Of a stretch of 64,000 bases of DNA, positions 1-11,119 are shown one piece after another. The position numbers and the translations under genes were made by a program. The DNA is taken from the NCBI GenBank assembly GCA_022578965.1, contig MU400565.1, positions 1 to 64,000 on the forward strand. The letters are read 5' to 3'. This DNA is from Xylaria sp. FL1777 (taxonomy: Eukaryota; Ascomycota; Sordariomycetes; Xylariales; Xylariaceae). Numbering within the stretch: the stretch's first letter is position 1; the number at the start of each line of letters is the position of its first letter. Below the pieces are notes generated by a model. It made no database searches. It was not told the DNA's origin and saw only the letters and a program-made list of their open reading frames with translations.

Positions 1-2294
1 TTTTATTTTTATAATTTATTTAAAAAACTAATTATTTTTTAGTTTATTAAATAAATATTAGTAATAATAATATATTATATAATAATTTTATAATATTTTG
101 TTATATTTTAGATTTTTTAAGCATAAAATATTATTATTGTTTTTTATTATAGTTTTATTATAGTAATAACTTTTAATAATTAATTAAATTATTAGCTTTA
201 ATTTTTAAAACATATTAATTTTTGCATTAATTATTAATGCTTTTTTGTTTTATTATATTTAAAGCAGTTTAAGCTATAAAAATACTTTGTTTATTTTTAT
301 TAATTCTTTTTTTATAGTATTTTTTATAGCTTTTAATTTTATTTGTTTTTATTTTAAATTTTTATAAATTTTGTTTTTTTAAGTTTATTTAGCAACTAAA
401 TATTTTAATAATTTATAATTAGTTTAATAATTATATTATTTATAGTTATAGTTTTATTTTTTTAAATATAATCTTTTTTTAAGTTATATTTTAAGCTTTA
501 ATAGTTTAAAGTTTTTATAATTTTATAAGTTTGCTAACTATATTAACTTATTATTTTTTATTATTTGCTATTTTTAGTTAAACTATTTTTTTAAGTTATA
601 TATTAAATAACTTTAATTATTTATATAGTAAATATATTTTTTTATAATTTGTTTTAATAACTATAAAACTTTTAAATAATATTTATATATTTATTTATTT
701 TAACTTATATAAATAAAGCATTTAAATTTATTTAATATAGCATTTTTGTTTTAATTTAAAATAATAACTTTATATTTTTGCTTTAAAAACATATTTTTTA
801 AATTGCTTTATTATTTTTTATTGTTTTAAACTTTTATAACTTGTATTTTTTTTTTAAATTAAAAAATCTTTTTTTTTATTGCTTTTTTTTTTATTTTTTT
901 TTTTAAATTAGCATTATTTTTAAAAATGTTCTTTTTTTTTATAGTTATAATATTTAACTTTAAATATATTTTAAAGTTATTATTTTTAGACTTTATTAAT
1001 TTGCTTAAATCTTTATTTAATATTTTTTTAAATATTTCTTTTTTTGTTTTTTTTAGTTTTTTTAATTTTAAAGTACTAATTAAATAATTATTAATTAATT
1101 ATAATAGCTATATTAATATATATATTAATTTTTGCTAGTTTATTTATTTTGCATAGTTTATTTTGAACTTAAGTTTTAAGTTTATTATAAAATAAATAAA
1201 ATAATATAAGCTTAAGTAATTTTAAAATTGCTACTAATTGTTTAAATTTTATAATATAATTTATTGCTGCTTTTATTTATTTTAAGTAATAAAGTGCTTT
1301 TTTTATATATTTTGCTTTTTAAGTGTTTTTAAATAATGCTTTTATTTAATTTTTAAACTTAATGTAGTTTTTAAAAAAAAATTTTGTTTTTAGCTTAAAA
1401 TTAGTTAACTTATTAGCTTTTAAAAAATCTTTTAAAATAAATTAAAACTATTTTAATACTTTTTTTAATAAAAATTATAAAGTAATTATTACTTTTTGAT
1501 TTTTTTTTATAATAATAATAAAATATTATTTTAAATAAAGTTTAATATAAATTAAAAAGGCTTTTATATTTATAAATTTATTATAAGGCTTTAAAGCAAT
1601 AAATTTAAAATTTTTAATGTTTAGTATTTTTAACATTATAAATAATTTTAATAATAAAAGCAATAATAGTAATAAAAAGTTAAGTTTTTTATTTTAAGTT
1701 ATTACTTTAAATATAATAATAATAAAAATAAGTATTAAGTTTGCTAATAATAGTATTAATATTAGTTATAATATAATTATTTATTTAAAGCTTTAATTTA
1801 TTATTATAATAGCTATTATTATTATTGCTTTAATTATTATAATTAATATTTATGCTAGTTTAAAAGTTATAACGCTTAATATTTAAGCTATTTTTTAAGT
1901 TAAAGCAACTAGTTTGCTTTATAATATTAGTATTAATATTAGTTTTTTTTTATTACTACTGCTTAACTTTTTTTTTTTTACTACTGCTTTTTTTTTAATA
2001 AAAATAGCTAATAAAAATGCTAAAGTTTATTATTTTAATATGTTATTAGTTCTAAAGATTTTTAAAATTTTTAAACTTAATTTTTAACTTTTTGTTTTTA
2101 ATAATATAACTTAAATTTAGTTTATTAATTATTAAGTAAAATTTATTTATATAATGCTGTTTAGCATTTTTATTTTCTAAATATTTTTTTAGTATATTTT
2201 TAAAAGTTTATTTTATAAACTATTTATTATTTAATTTTTTATACTAATATTTATTTTTATATATTAAGTTTTATTAATTAAAAAGCTATTAAAA
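1..2294 (-). mobile_element. Family A copy A1, 5' half of internal region (gag side)
   Basis: This stretch is collinear with about 25456-27749 of the complete copy A2 and with the matching parts of A3. It is the 5' (gag-side) internal part of a Ty3/gypsy element read on the minus strand. It ends at 2294, where the A1 LTR begins, and starts before the window. On the minus strand the part nearest the LTR can be read as a Gln/Lys/Ser/Thr-rich Gag-like leader once C-to-T stops are discounted. No open frame survives. The RT and integrase parts of A1 lie left of the window. A1 itself sits inside another A copy (A4), whose remainder appears at 56476-58050. Confidence 0.8.
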
Positions 2295-2682
2295 TATAAT
2301 AAACTTATTATATATTAATATAATAAGTTTGCTTTTAAAGTTTTAATTTATAAATAATAATAGAATTTTTAATAGTAGTTCGTTAAAAAAGTTTTTAAAG
2401 TATTTTTATTACTATGCATTAATAAAAGTTTTAAAGAATTAAAAGTAATAAATATATTAATACTTAATAGTTATAAAAAATTAATAGCTAAAAAGCTAAA
2501 AATTAAATAAATAATTAAATATAAAAAATATATAATTATATAAACAAAAAAAACAGTAGTAATAATTTATAAACGTTGCTTTTTTTAATAAACTTAACGC
2601 TATATTATTTTAAGTTTAAAGCTTAATAAATTTAACGCTTAAGTTTATTAAATTTAAGACTTAATAAATTTAACGCTTAAAT
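2295..2682 (-). repeat. A1 5' LTR, first part (interrupted by A3)
   Basis: This segment matches the first ~250 bp of the 494-bp family A LTR, beginning with the same TATAATAAAC terminus. It then diverges into a palindrome-rich stretch (about 2590-2682) built from TTAATAAATTTAACGCTTAA-like units. At 2682 it is cut by A3. The last five bases, TAAAT (2678-2682), recur at 56342-56346 as the A3 target duplication, and the LTR resumes at 56347. In minus orientation this is the 5' LTR of A1. Confidence 0.8.
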
Positions 2683-3176
2683 TATAACGGACTTATCATA
2701 CATTAATATAACAGGTTTGCCTTTGGGGTCTTAATTTGCAGGTAATAATAAGATCCTTAATAATAGTCCGTTAAAAAAGTTTTTAGAGTACTTTTACTAC
2801 TATGCATTAATAGAAGTCTTAAAAAATTAAAAGTAATAAATATATTAGTGCTTAGCAGTTATAAAAAATTAATAGCTAAAGAACTAAAACTAAGTAAATA
2901 ACTAAATATAAAAAATGCATAATTATATAAACAAAAAAAAAATAAAAAAAGTAGTAATTTTTTTTAAATTATTATAAGTTTAATAAGCATTAAATTACTA
3001 TAAGCTTAGTAAGCTTTAAATTACTATAAGCTTAATAAGCTTTAAATTATTATAAGCTTAATAAGTTAAATAAATTATTTTATAACTTTAGCTTTAGCTA
3101 GCAAAAAAAAAAGTGCAAAGTATATATAAAAGTATTAAGCCGCTTTAAAAGCTACTTTTGTGCTAATTTTATAATA
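2683..3176 (-). repeat. A3 3' LTR
   Basis: This 494-bp LTR pairs with 55848-56341 and with both A2 LTRs, which have the same length. Read on the minus strand the family consensus begins TGTTA and ends near CCGTTATA. It contains a tandem array with a period of about 26 bp (roughly 2975-3066) of TAAGCTTARTAAGCTTTAAATTAC-like units. This copy is visibly less mutated than A1: it keeps GCCTTTGGGG and GATCC where A1 has all-AT equivalents. Confidence 0.92.
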
Positions 3177-3192
3177 TTATTTTCTTTTTTTT
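3177..3192 (-). other. A3 polypurine tract
   Basis: On the minus strand this is an A/G run directly upstream of the TG-starting LTR. The same tract sits next to the A2 3' LTR (21036-21050) and the A4 3' LTR (57538-57556). It would prime plus-strand DNA synthesis, and it fixes the direction of family A. Confidence 0.7.
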
Positions 3193-3258
3193 AAAATTGT
3201 TGTTTTAATAATTTTCCGTAAGTATTCTTTTTTCTTTTTTTTTTTATATGTTATAATA

Positions 3259-3451
3259 TGTCATGACTAAGCTACTTAAGTACCTTAGTATATATCACAG
3301 GTTATATGTATATATAGGATATTTTTCCTATACCTATTTTATAGGAGTTTTTTCTTTTTTTTAAGCTTTAGTTTTATTAAATACTTACTATAAAACTAAA
3401 GATATATTAATTATTATATTTAACTTTTAATGCTTTATACCTCCTGTAATA
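3259..3451 (+). repeat. D 5' LTR
   Basis: This 193-bp LTR matches 10922-11114. It starts TGTCATGACTAAGC and ends CTCCTGTAATA, with the CA terminus mutated to TA. It contains the block AAGCTTTAGTTTTATTAAAT shared with its partner. Confidence 0.92.
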
Positions 3452-5200
3452 ATTTTAAAGCTTCTTAAAATAAGGTTACTTATAATACTTTGTTATATTA
3501 TAAAATAGCTAAACATTAACTAATTATACAAGCTAGTGCTATTCCTAATAGCTTTTCTTTAAAACAAACTTTAATAATAAACTAAAAACAAACTTAACAT
3601 AAATTATTTCTAGAACTAAGCTTAAATAAATAACAATTATTTAGTGCTTTAAGTGCTAATATTTAACTGTTGTAAACATAAATTATATAGCTTTTAGCTA
3701 AAATTAAAAAGCTAAAGCAGCAAATTGTGCAGCAAAAAAATAAAAGCAAACAAGTTGCTTTAAAATTAAAAATAGCTCGTATTACTTTTACTTTATAATT
3801 AAGTAAACAAAAAAACTAAGAAACAACATTTTTAAAAAAATAGAAAAACTTTTTAAACCTTAAAAAACGATTTTGCAACTTAGGTTAAAAACAAAAACAT
3901 AAAAATCCTAGTAATAATAATAACCCTTTATTTTTTAGCTTTAATAAAAAGCATAATTAAAAAAAACCTAAATATTAATCACGTTAAAATTGCTTATATT
4001 ACTATTAGTGCTACTTATTTAAAAATGCTAATTTTAGCTAACTATTAAAGTTTAACTATAACTTTTTTAGCATAGAATTTACTTATTAACGCTAGCTAAA
4101 ATAAATAAAAAAACTTTAAACTATCTTTAAAAAAGCTAATTGAAAATTTTATTGCAATAAAAACAAGATTTTATATATGCATAGCAATATAAACTAAAAC
4201 TATAAAAATGCTTATTAATTAACATTACAAAAATTATTAACCTTAAAAAAAAAACAATTTAAAACTAACTAAAAAATGTTTTTAAATTAAACTAAAACTT
4301 TATTTAAGCAGTTTGCTTTTTTATAAGCTAGCATAAGTATATAATTAAAACAAGCAAGTTAATAAGCTAACTAAAACCTAAAACTATTTAATTAATATTT
4401 TGCTAGCATTAAACTTTAAAATGTTTGCTAAAACAAAGGCAAAAAAGCTTTATTATATTACTAAAAACTAAATGTACTACTTTAGCAAAAACTAATAAAT
4501 TATTATAACTTATTGCTAACTATATAAGCTAATATAATTAATGCTATATAATAACGCTAAAAATTAATAACTAAAAAATAACGCTTAAATTACAGTAAAA
4601 AAAAACCAAAGTTAAATATTACTTAAATTATTAATAAATTAACTTTAAATATTAAATAAAACTAAACTAGTAATTAATATATTAATACTAGCTATAAAAA
4701 CAACAATACTAGTTTTAATAGTTAAAACTATTTTTGCAAAAGCAATAATTATAATAATAGCTATAATAATAATAACCAAAGATTTTATAAAAGTAATAAT
4801 AGCTATAAAAGCTAAAATTAATACTATAAAAGCAACAATAATAAAAGTTATAACTAGTATTAGAACTAAAAATATATAAACAACTAAAGTAATAATAATA
4901 ATACTTATACTTTAAAAAACTATTATACTTTTAAAACTTTTTTAAATTAACCTTAAAATAACAACAAAAGTAATTTAAATTTAAACTTTTATAAAAACTT
5001 TACTTGCTATAATTATAAATAACTTAGCTATATTGCTTTTAATTACCCTTAGCTTAAAAGTAATAATAACAATAGCAATAATAAAAATAATAAATCTAAT
5101 AGTTATACTAGCTATAATAATAATACTACTTAAAAATAAACTATTTAAAAAATCCAAATAAATAAAAACTAAAACATAAATAAAAAAAACTAAAAACAGC
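3452..5200 (+). pseudogene. gag: D gag relic with CCHC zinc knuckle
   Basis: This is the region between the D 5' LTR and the protease trace. The clearest landmark is at 5005-5049, where one frame reads C-Y-N-Y-K-stop-L-S-Y-I-A-F-N-Y-P. Allowing for Cys-to-Tyr, Gly-to-Ser and Gln-to-stop transitions, this is the C-x2-C-x4-H-x4-C nucleic-acid-binding knuckle that ends retroelement Gag. The region before it (about 4740-4930) is rich in Asn, Ser and Tyr codons in the same sense, as in the linker of fungal Gag proteins. No start codon can be assigned and no frame is intact. Gag would have formed the particle that packages element RNA. The knuckle is convincing; the limits of the gene are a guess. 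Confidence 0.65.
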
Positions 5201-5649
5201 AATTAAAGTTTTATATACTTTTTTTATAAAAGCTATAGTACTATAACTTAAAAAACAAATAGTAAGCTTAGCACTAATTATATTAGCTATAAGTTTTAAG
5301 CTAAAGTTATTACTTTATATACTTATTTTATGCTATTTTTATACTTTTTGCACTATTTATTTTATTAGCTTTATAAAACTACTTATTAAAACTTATGTTA
5401 ATTTTAATTTATATGCTAAATATAACTATATTAATTTTATTTTTGCTTTTTATTATAAATTATAGCAAGCATTTTTTTATATATTTGCATTATAGCATAC
5501 TATTAAAAGTAGATTTTCTATTTATAAAGCTTATTAAATTATTTGTAAATTAACTAATAGTTGCAGTATTATTTGCAGAATTAAGCGTATATATATAGCT
5601 ATTAATTATAATTATTGCCTTAAAAGCAGCTTTTTTTTACTATTTTAAA

Positions 5650-5800
5650 CTATTTTAAAAAATAAAAAAATTATACTAAATTTAAGCACTAATTAATAGT
5701 TTTTTAAATTATGCTACTTTTAAGTAAAAATATTTAGCTTAACTAAGTTTATAAAAGCTTGCTAAAACTAAGCTTGCTGCTACGCTATTATTTAATTACT
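5650..5800 (+). pseudogene. D aspartic protease relic
   Basis: At 5686-5721 the plus strand reads A-L-I-N-S-F-L-N-Y-A-T-F, which fits the A-L-I-D-S-G active-site box of Ty3/gypsy proteases with Asp mutated to Asn and Gly lost. It lies between the Gag zinc knuckle and RT, where the family places protease. The match is short and rests mainly on position, so confidence is moderate. Confidence 0.45.
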
Positions 5801-6059
5801 TAAACTTATATAGCTTAAAAAATTAAAAAAAAGCTTTAGTTATTCTGATTTTATAGCAATTTTAAAAAAGTTTTATAATTTATTTAAGTTTTTTAATACT
5901 AGTAAAACAAATATATTGCTATAATTAAAGCAAAAAAACTTTACTATTAAGCTAAAAAAAAACATAGTTATACTTTATTTTTTTATATATTTATTAGCTT
6001 AAAATAAGCTAAAAAAACTATAAAAATAGCTTAATAAAATGCTAAAAGCAAAAAAAATT

Positions 6060-6600
6060 AAAAAGTTTACTAGCTTTACTAGCGCTTTAATTCTTTTTAT
6101 ACCTAAAAAAAATAAAAGCTTATGCTTATATATAAACTATAAAAAACTTAATTAAATTATATGCAAAAATTAATACATTTTACTACTTATTTTAAAGCTG
6201 CTTAATAAAATTTTAAAAGCTAAAATTTTTAGCAAAATTAATTTTAAAAATACTTATTATTATTTACGCATTTAAAAAAAAAATAAATAAAAAACAGCGT
6301 TTTATATATATTATAGCTACTATAAATTTTTAGTTATACTTATAAGTTTATTAAATGTTTTTATTATTTTTTAAAGTTATATATAAAAAGCACTTAATAA
6401 TATAATAAATATATTTTATATTATATATTTTAATAATATGCTTATTTTTTTTTTAAATAAAGATTTTTATATAAAACATATTTAAAATATTATTAAAAAG
6501 CTACAAAAAGTAAAGCTATATATTAAGCTATTTAAGTGCTAATTTTATTAAAAAAAGATTAAATTTCTAAGTTATATTATTTTTAGCTAAAAAATCAAAA
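6060..6600 (+). pseudogene. pol: D reverse transcriptase relic
   Basis: The plus strand carries the run of Ty3/gypsy RT motifs in order: F-I-P-K-K-N-K (about 6091-6115), the C-I-x-Y-x-K-L-N-like box (about 6130-6155), L-P-L-I-x-x-L-L-N with K-I-x-x-K-I-N-L-K-N near 6180-6250, K-T-A-F-Y near 6290, and the catalytic Y-L-D-D box, here Y-F-N-N, at 6426-6437. It copies element RNA into cDNA. Both catalytic aspartates are changed to Asn (GAT to AAT), so the enzyme is dead even apart from the stops. Neighbours are protease upstream and integrase about 1.3 kb downstream, leaving room for RNase H between them. Confidence 0.88.
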
Positions 6601-7879
6601 TAAACTTTTTATATATAAACACTATTTAGTAATAGTTTATACTAAATACTTATTAAATGTTATAATAATTTTTAAAGTTTTATAATTTTTATTGCTGTTT
6701 TATAAACAAATATTTTTATATTGCTATGCTTTTATTTAAGTATTTAAAAAAAAATGTAATAAAAACAAAAAAAAGTTAAATTTTTTTAAATAATCTTAAA
6801 AGAAAAGCTTTTAAAAACCTTTAAAATACATTTAAGCAAGCTATTTTTTTTATATATTTTAACTTTAAAAAACAAATATTATTAAAAACTAATTCCTTTA
6901 AAGTAGCTTTTGCAAAAAATTTATCTTAGCAAAATAATTAAGGCATTTTTAAACTAGTTACGTTTTATTTTTAAAAGCTATCTAAAAAAAAAATATAATA
7001 TAGTATGCTTAACTAAAAAATGCTTGCAATAATAAATTGCTTTAAGCACTAGTAACATTATTTATAAAAAAGCAATTTACTAATTAAAATGTTAATTAAT
7101 TATGCTAATTTTTAAGCATTTATAAAAACGCTAAAGCTTAATAAAAAGCAAGCTTATTAATATTTATTATTAGCTTTTTTTAACTTTATTATTAAATATT
7201 AAGTAAGCAAAAAAAACAAAGCTAATTTTTTTTTATGCTATTTTAATTATATAGCTATTTTGCTTAATAATATTAACATTTTTCTAACATTAAAAAAAAA
7301 AGTTGTAATAATATAACAAATTAAAGTTTTTAATTTATATTTTAATGCTTAAGCTAAAGCTTTATACCTTAAAGCTATACTTGCTAAAAAAGCTTTTTTT
7401 ATTTAAGCAGTTATACGTTTGCATATATAAATAGTTATAGGTTTAAAAAAATTAAAAAATTTAAAAGCTTTTAAAGAGCTAAAAAACCTTATTTAAAAGG
7501 TTTAAAAAAAAAACCCTAAATGCTATACAATTATAAAACAATTAAAAGTAAAAAAGCTTATAAATTTTTAATAATTAATAAAAAAATCTTTAATTTACTA
7601 TAAAAACAAAATTTATATTTTTTTTAAAAAAGCTATATATTTTTAATTTATTAAGCTATACTATAATAATTCTTTAGCTAAATATTTTAGCTAAAGCTGC
7701 ACTTTAAAACTATTATAATAAAAGTTTTACTAAAGCAATATAAAACTAAATGTTAAAAAGTATATATAAAACTATATAATCTGCTTTAAAACTAAAGCAA
7801 AATACTACTAAAAATATAATAAACTTAATGCTTTATTAATACTTAATAAACTTATATAAAAGCTATTTATAAATTTTAT

Positions 7880-8300
7880 TATAAGTTTATTAAAAACTTT
7901 TTATAAAAAAAAACCAGTTAATGTTATTTTTATTATTATAAATAAATTTACTAAGCTTATATACTTATTTTTAGTTAATACTACTATAATTTTAATTAAG
8001 CTAGCAATTTTATTTTATTATAAAATCAAATATATTTATAGTAGCTTAAAAAGTATTATTTTTAATAAAAGCTTTGTTTTTATTAGCTAATTTTAGTTTA
8101 ATTTATGTTATTACTTAAAAGTTAAGCAAAAGCTTTTAATAGTATTTTATCTTAAAACTAATAAACAAACAAAACAAATAAAATAATAATTAAAAGCTAT
8201 TTTAAGTGCTTTATAAATAATAAATAAATTAATTAGCTTTAACTTTTATTTTAAGCTTTTTTTGCTATAAATTTTGCTATTAATTTTATAACTAAACAAT
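7880..8300 (+). pseudogene. pol: D integrase core relic
   Basis: The plus strand from about 7920 reads V-I-F-x-I-I-N-K-F-T-K, then N-T-T-I-T with L-F-Y, K-S-I-I-x-N-K-x-F-V-F, L-C-Y-Y-L-K-V-K and F-Y-x-x-T-N-K-Q-T-K-Q. These correspond to the V-D-R-x-T-K, S-D-R-G-S-x-F-T and H-P-Q-T-D-G-Q-T-E blocks of gypsy integrases. The catalytic aspartates again appear as Asn. A shorter trace at 8510-8590 (L-L-T-K-N-I, then F-I-K-P-F) matches the segment after the core. Whether a chromodomain follows near 8830-8990 could not be decided. Confidence 0.85.
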
Positions 8301-8989
8301 TACTTTTTAAAGCTTTATATAGTTATATATTAAAATTCTGTTTATTTATTAAAAATAACTTTATATTAAAAAAGATTTTAGCTATACAAAAATGTTTTAA
8401 CAAGTTATAAACTATTAAAAACAAAATAACAAAGCAATAGTAAATTATAACTAATAAATATATAAAATACTATAACAATAAATATAAACTTATAACTTTT
8501 AAAACTAAAGACTTAGTAGTACTATTAACAAAAAATATTAAGTTTAAAAATAAAAAGTTAATGCTTAAGTTTATTAAACCTTTCTAAATTCTTTTTATAG
8601 TTAGTTTATAAGCATATTATATTAGTTTTTTAAAACAATATAACTGTTTTTATTTTGTTTTTTTAATTTAGCTGCTTAAGCTTTAAAAAGCTAAACATAA
8701 ATATAGTTTATTTATGCTAAACCTTAAAAATAAATTAAAAAAATAAAAAGTTAAAAATATAATAAGTAAAATAACTTATAATAAAAAAAAATATTATTTT
8801 ATTAAATAAAAAAGCTAGCTAACTAAGTATAATTAATAAATATTTATTATTAATATTATAGCTTTTAAAACAATTAAAAACTTTAAAAAATGCTTAAGTT
8901 ACAAAAAAAAAACAAAGCTATTAAGCTAACAAAATAGTACTAATCTATTATTAATTTAGCTATAAACTAAGGCTTAATTGCGTTATATA

Positions 8990-10902
8990 TACTAATTAGT
9001 TATTTTTTTGTTTTTAATTGCATAATAAGAATTGCACTTATTGCTTTAAGTTCTAAAATACTTACGCTTTATTAATAAGCTATACGCAAAAATACTACAA
9101 ACAAGTTATAAAATCTTTACAAAAAAGCCTTAAAACATTAATTATTAAACTTTAAAACATTTTTATGTTAAAAAAAGCCTATTAAATACTTTTATTTATG
9201 CTTATTAATAATAGTTAATATAGCTTTACGCATATTTTTCTTAAAAAAAATAAAAGCAGCTTTTTAAGCTATATATTTATAGTTTAAAACTTGTACTTTA
9301 AATGCAATTAAACAAGCATATTACTAGTATTAAAAATAGTTTTAATTCTATTAAAAAATCTTATAAAATTAGTTTAAATAAAGCTATTTATAGCGTTTAT
9401 ATAAAAAAGCTTAATAGTTTAGCAAGCTAAAAATTTGCATTTTACTACTAAGTGCTTATATTTAGCATAATGTTTTTATATTATTAATTATTAGCTAAAC
9501 CTTATATAAAATAAAAACAAAACTATTTATTTTTATATTGTTAACTTTATTAATTAATTAAAACTAAGCTTTATAAATTAATAAAAAACATAGAAATGCT
9601 TTTAAAAAATAAAACTATATAGCTGCAAGGTTAATATAATAATTGTCCAAAGTTTTCTAAATAATAGCGCAATTTTTATTTATAACGATTTTTTTATAGT
9701 TGTTTTTTTAAAAAACAAAAAAATAAATAAACTAGTTTAATAACTTTTAAATATGCATTGCATTAAAATATAATATAGTAAACAGCTAACTTATTAATAA
9801 AACTAATTTAAAATAAATATAAATTAATTTATAAGCTTATATAAAGTATAGCTATTTATATAGCTTATATAAGCTGTTATTCTTAAATTTTTGAATTTAT
9901 AAACTATATTTAAAAGCAGGTTATTTTTTAGCTAAAATGCTTTCTTAAAACGCCTAAAATAAAGCTAATACACTAATAAACTACTTAGGATTATTGTTTT
10001 TTTAATAGTTTTATACTTTTTGTTTTTAGCTTTAGTAGTTTGCTTGCAAGGTTTATAAACAAGAGTTATTATAAAAACAATTTAACGTTTAGCTAGTATA
10101 AAAACTTTAATATTTATATTAAAATCAAACTTATTTTTTGCGTTATTTATATTAAAATTACATAAAACAACATTTAGATTTTTATTTAAATTTATAAAGT
10201 CCAAATTATTTTTATTCTTATTTTTATTTTTTTTTTTTTAACTTATAAAAAGCTTAATAATATTTATATTTTTATCAGAATTAAAGCTATTTTAAAAAAA
10301 AAGCAAATTGCTAGAACTTTTATTTTTATTACTAAAGTTATTAAACTTTTAGCAAAAAAGTTTGTTAAAGTTCTATTTTATAATAAAATCGAACTTATTT
10401 TTAAATAAATTTAGGCATAAAGCAAGTTGCAATAATTTTTTGCGTTTATATTTATAACTATAGCTTTAACTGCAACTATATTTATATGTACTACTTTTAA
10501 CTACTATAGGTTTAAGCAGCATAATTATAATGCAAATAATAATTAAAAAAAAAGCAAAAAAGATATAAAATAAGTATAAAAATAGCAGTAGTAAAATGTA
10601 TAGCTAAAACTAATTGTTTAGCAGCAGCTAAAAAAAAAAGAAAAAAAAAAAAGAAAAAAAAAACATATAGCAATAAAAATATAAGCATAAAACCTGCTAT
10701 AAATATAGCATAAAACAAACATAACTTAATACATAAACATAAGCATAAATACATAAGTACTTTAACTATTATATTACATAAGCATTTTATTTAATATACT
10801 ATATTTATGCTTAATTACTTTATACTACTTTATTTTACTACTTATACTTAAAATTAATTATTTTAATTGATTTTATTTATATATAAGTTAAAGATAACCT
10901 AA
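8990..10902 (+). other. D 3' region without recognised coding sequence
   Basis: About 1.9 kb lies between the end of the recognisable integrase region and the D 3' LTR. It is unusually long for a Ty3/gypsy 3' UTR. Base usage shifts from A-rich to mixed or T-rich around 9950-10500. A purine-only run (A with a few G, about 10625-10665) gives a Phe-rich reverse frame that is only a shadow. No protein family was recognised on either strand. It may be a long UTR, an extra ORF, or a fragment of another element. Confidence 0.4.
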
Positions 10903-10921
10903 TTAAAAAAAAAGAAGTAGT
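10903..10921 (+). other. D polypurine tract
   Basis: A run AAAAAAAAAGAAGTAGT directly precedes the TG-type end of the D 3' LTR. It marks the plus-strand priming site and shows that D is transcribed rightwards. Confidence 0.7.
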
Positions 10922-11114
10922 TATTATAACTAGGCTACTTAAGTACTTTAGCACATGTTATAAGTTATATATATATATAAAATATCCTTTTTATACTTAT
11001 TTTATAGGAGTTTTCTCCTTTTTTCAAGCTTTAGTTTTATTAAATACTTACTATAAAACTAGAGATATATTAATTATTATACTTAACCTTTAATGCTTTA
11101 TACCTTTTATAACA
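10922..11114 (+). repeat. D 3' LTR
   Basis: This 193-bp LTR is collinear with 3259-3451. It begins TATTATAACTAGGC (TGTCATGACTAAGC in the 5' copy) and ends TTTTATAACA. It is followed by the TSD copy TAATA (11115-11119) and then by A3 sequence. Confidence 0.92.
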
Positions 11115-11119
11115 TAATA

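Larger units (their letters stand above)
3259..11114 (+). mobile_element. D: complete but decayed Ty3/gypsy retrotransposon
   Basis: D is 7856 bp with 193-bp LTRs (3259-3451 and 10922-11114). The LTRs start TGTCATGAC and end TGTAATA/TATAACA, i.e. TG...CA before mutation. The TSD TAATA is at 3254-3258 and 11115-11119. Traces of a Gag zinc knuckle, protease, RT and integrase occur in that order on the plus strand, which is the Ty3/gypsy order. A polypurine tract precedes the 3' LTR. Stops are almost all TAA/TAG at positions expected for Gln or Trp. It is inserted in A3 only 82 bp from the A3 3' LTR, in the opposite orientation to A3. Confidence 0.93.

Noticed and set aside
2295..3176. A tandem LTR-LTR (two LTRs of one element side by side)
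   Set aside because: The 2683 LTR is preceded by TAAAT, which recurs after the LTR at 56341. The second LTR therefore belongs to A3 inserted in the A1 LTR.
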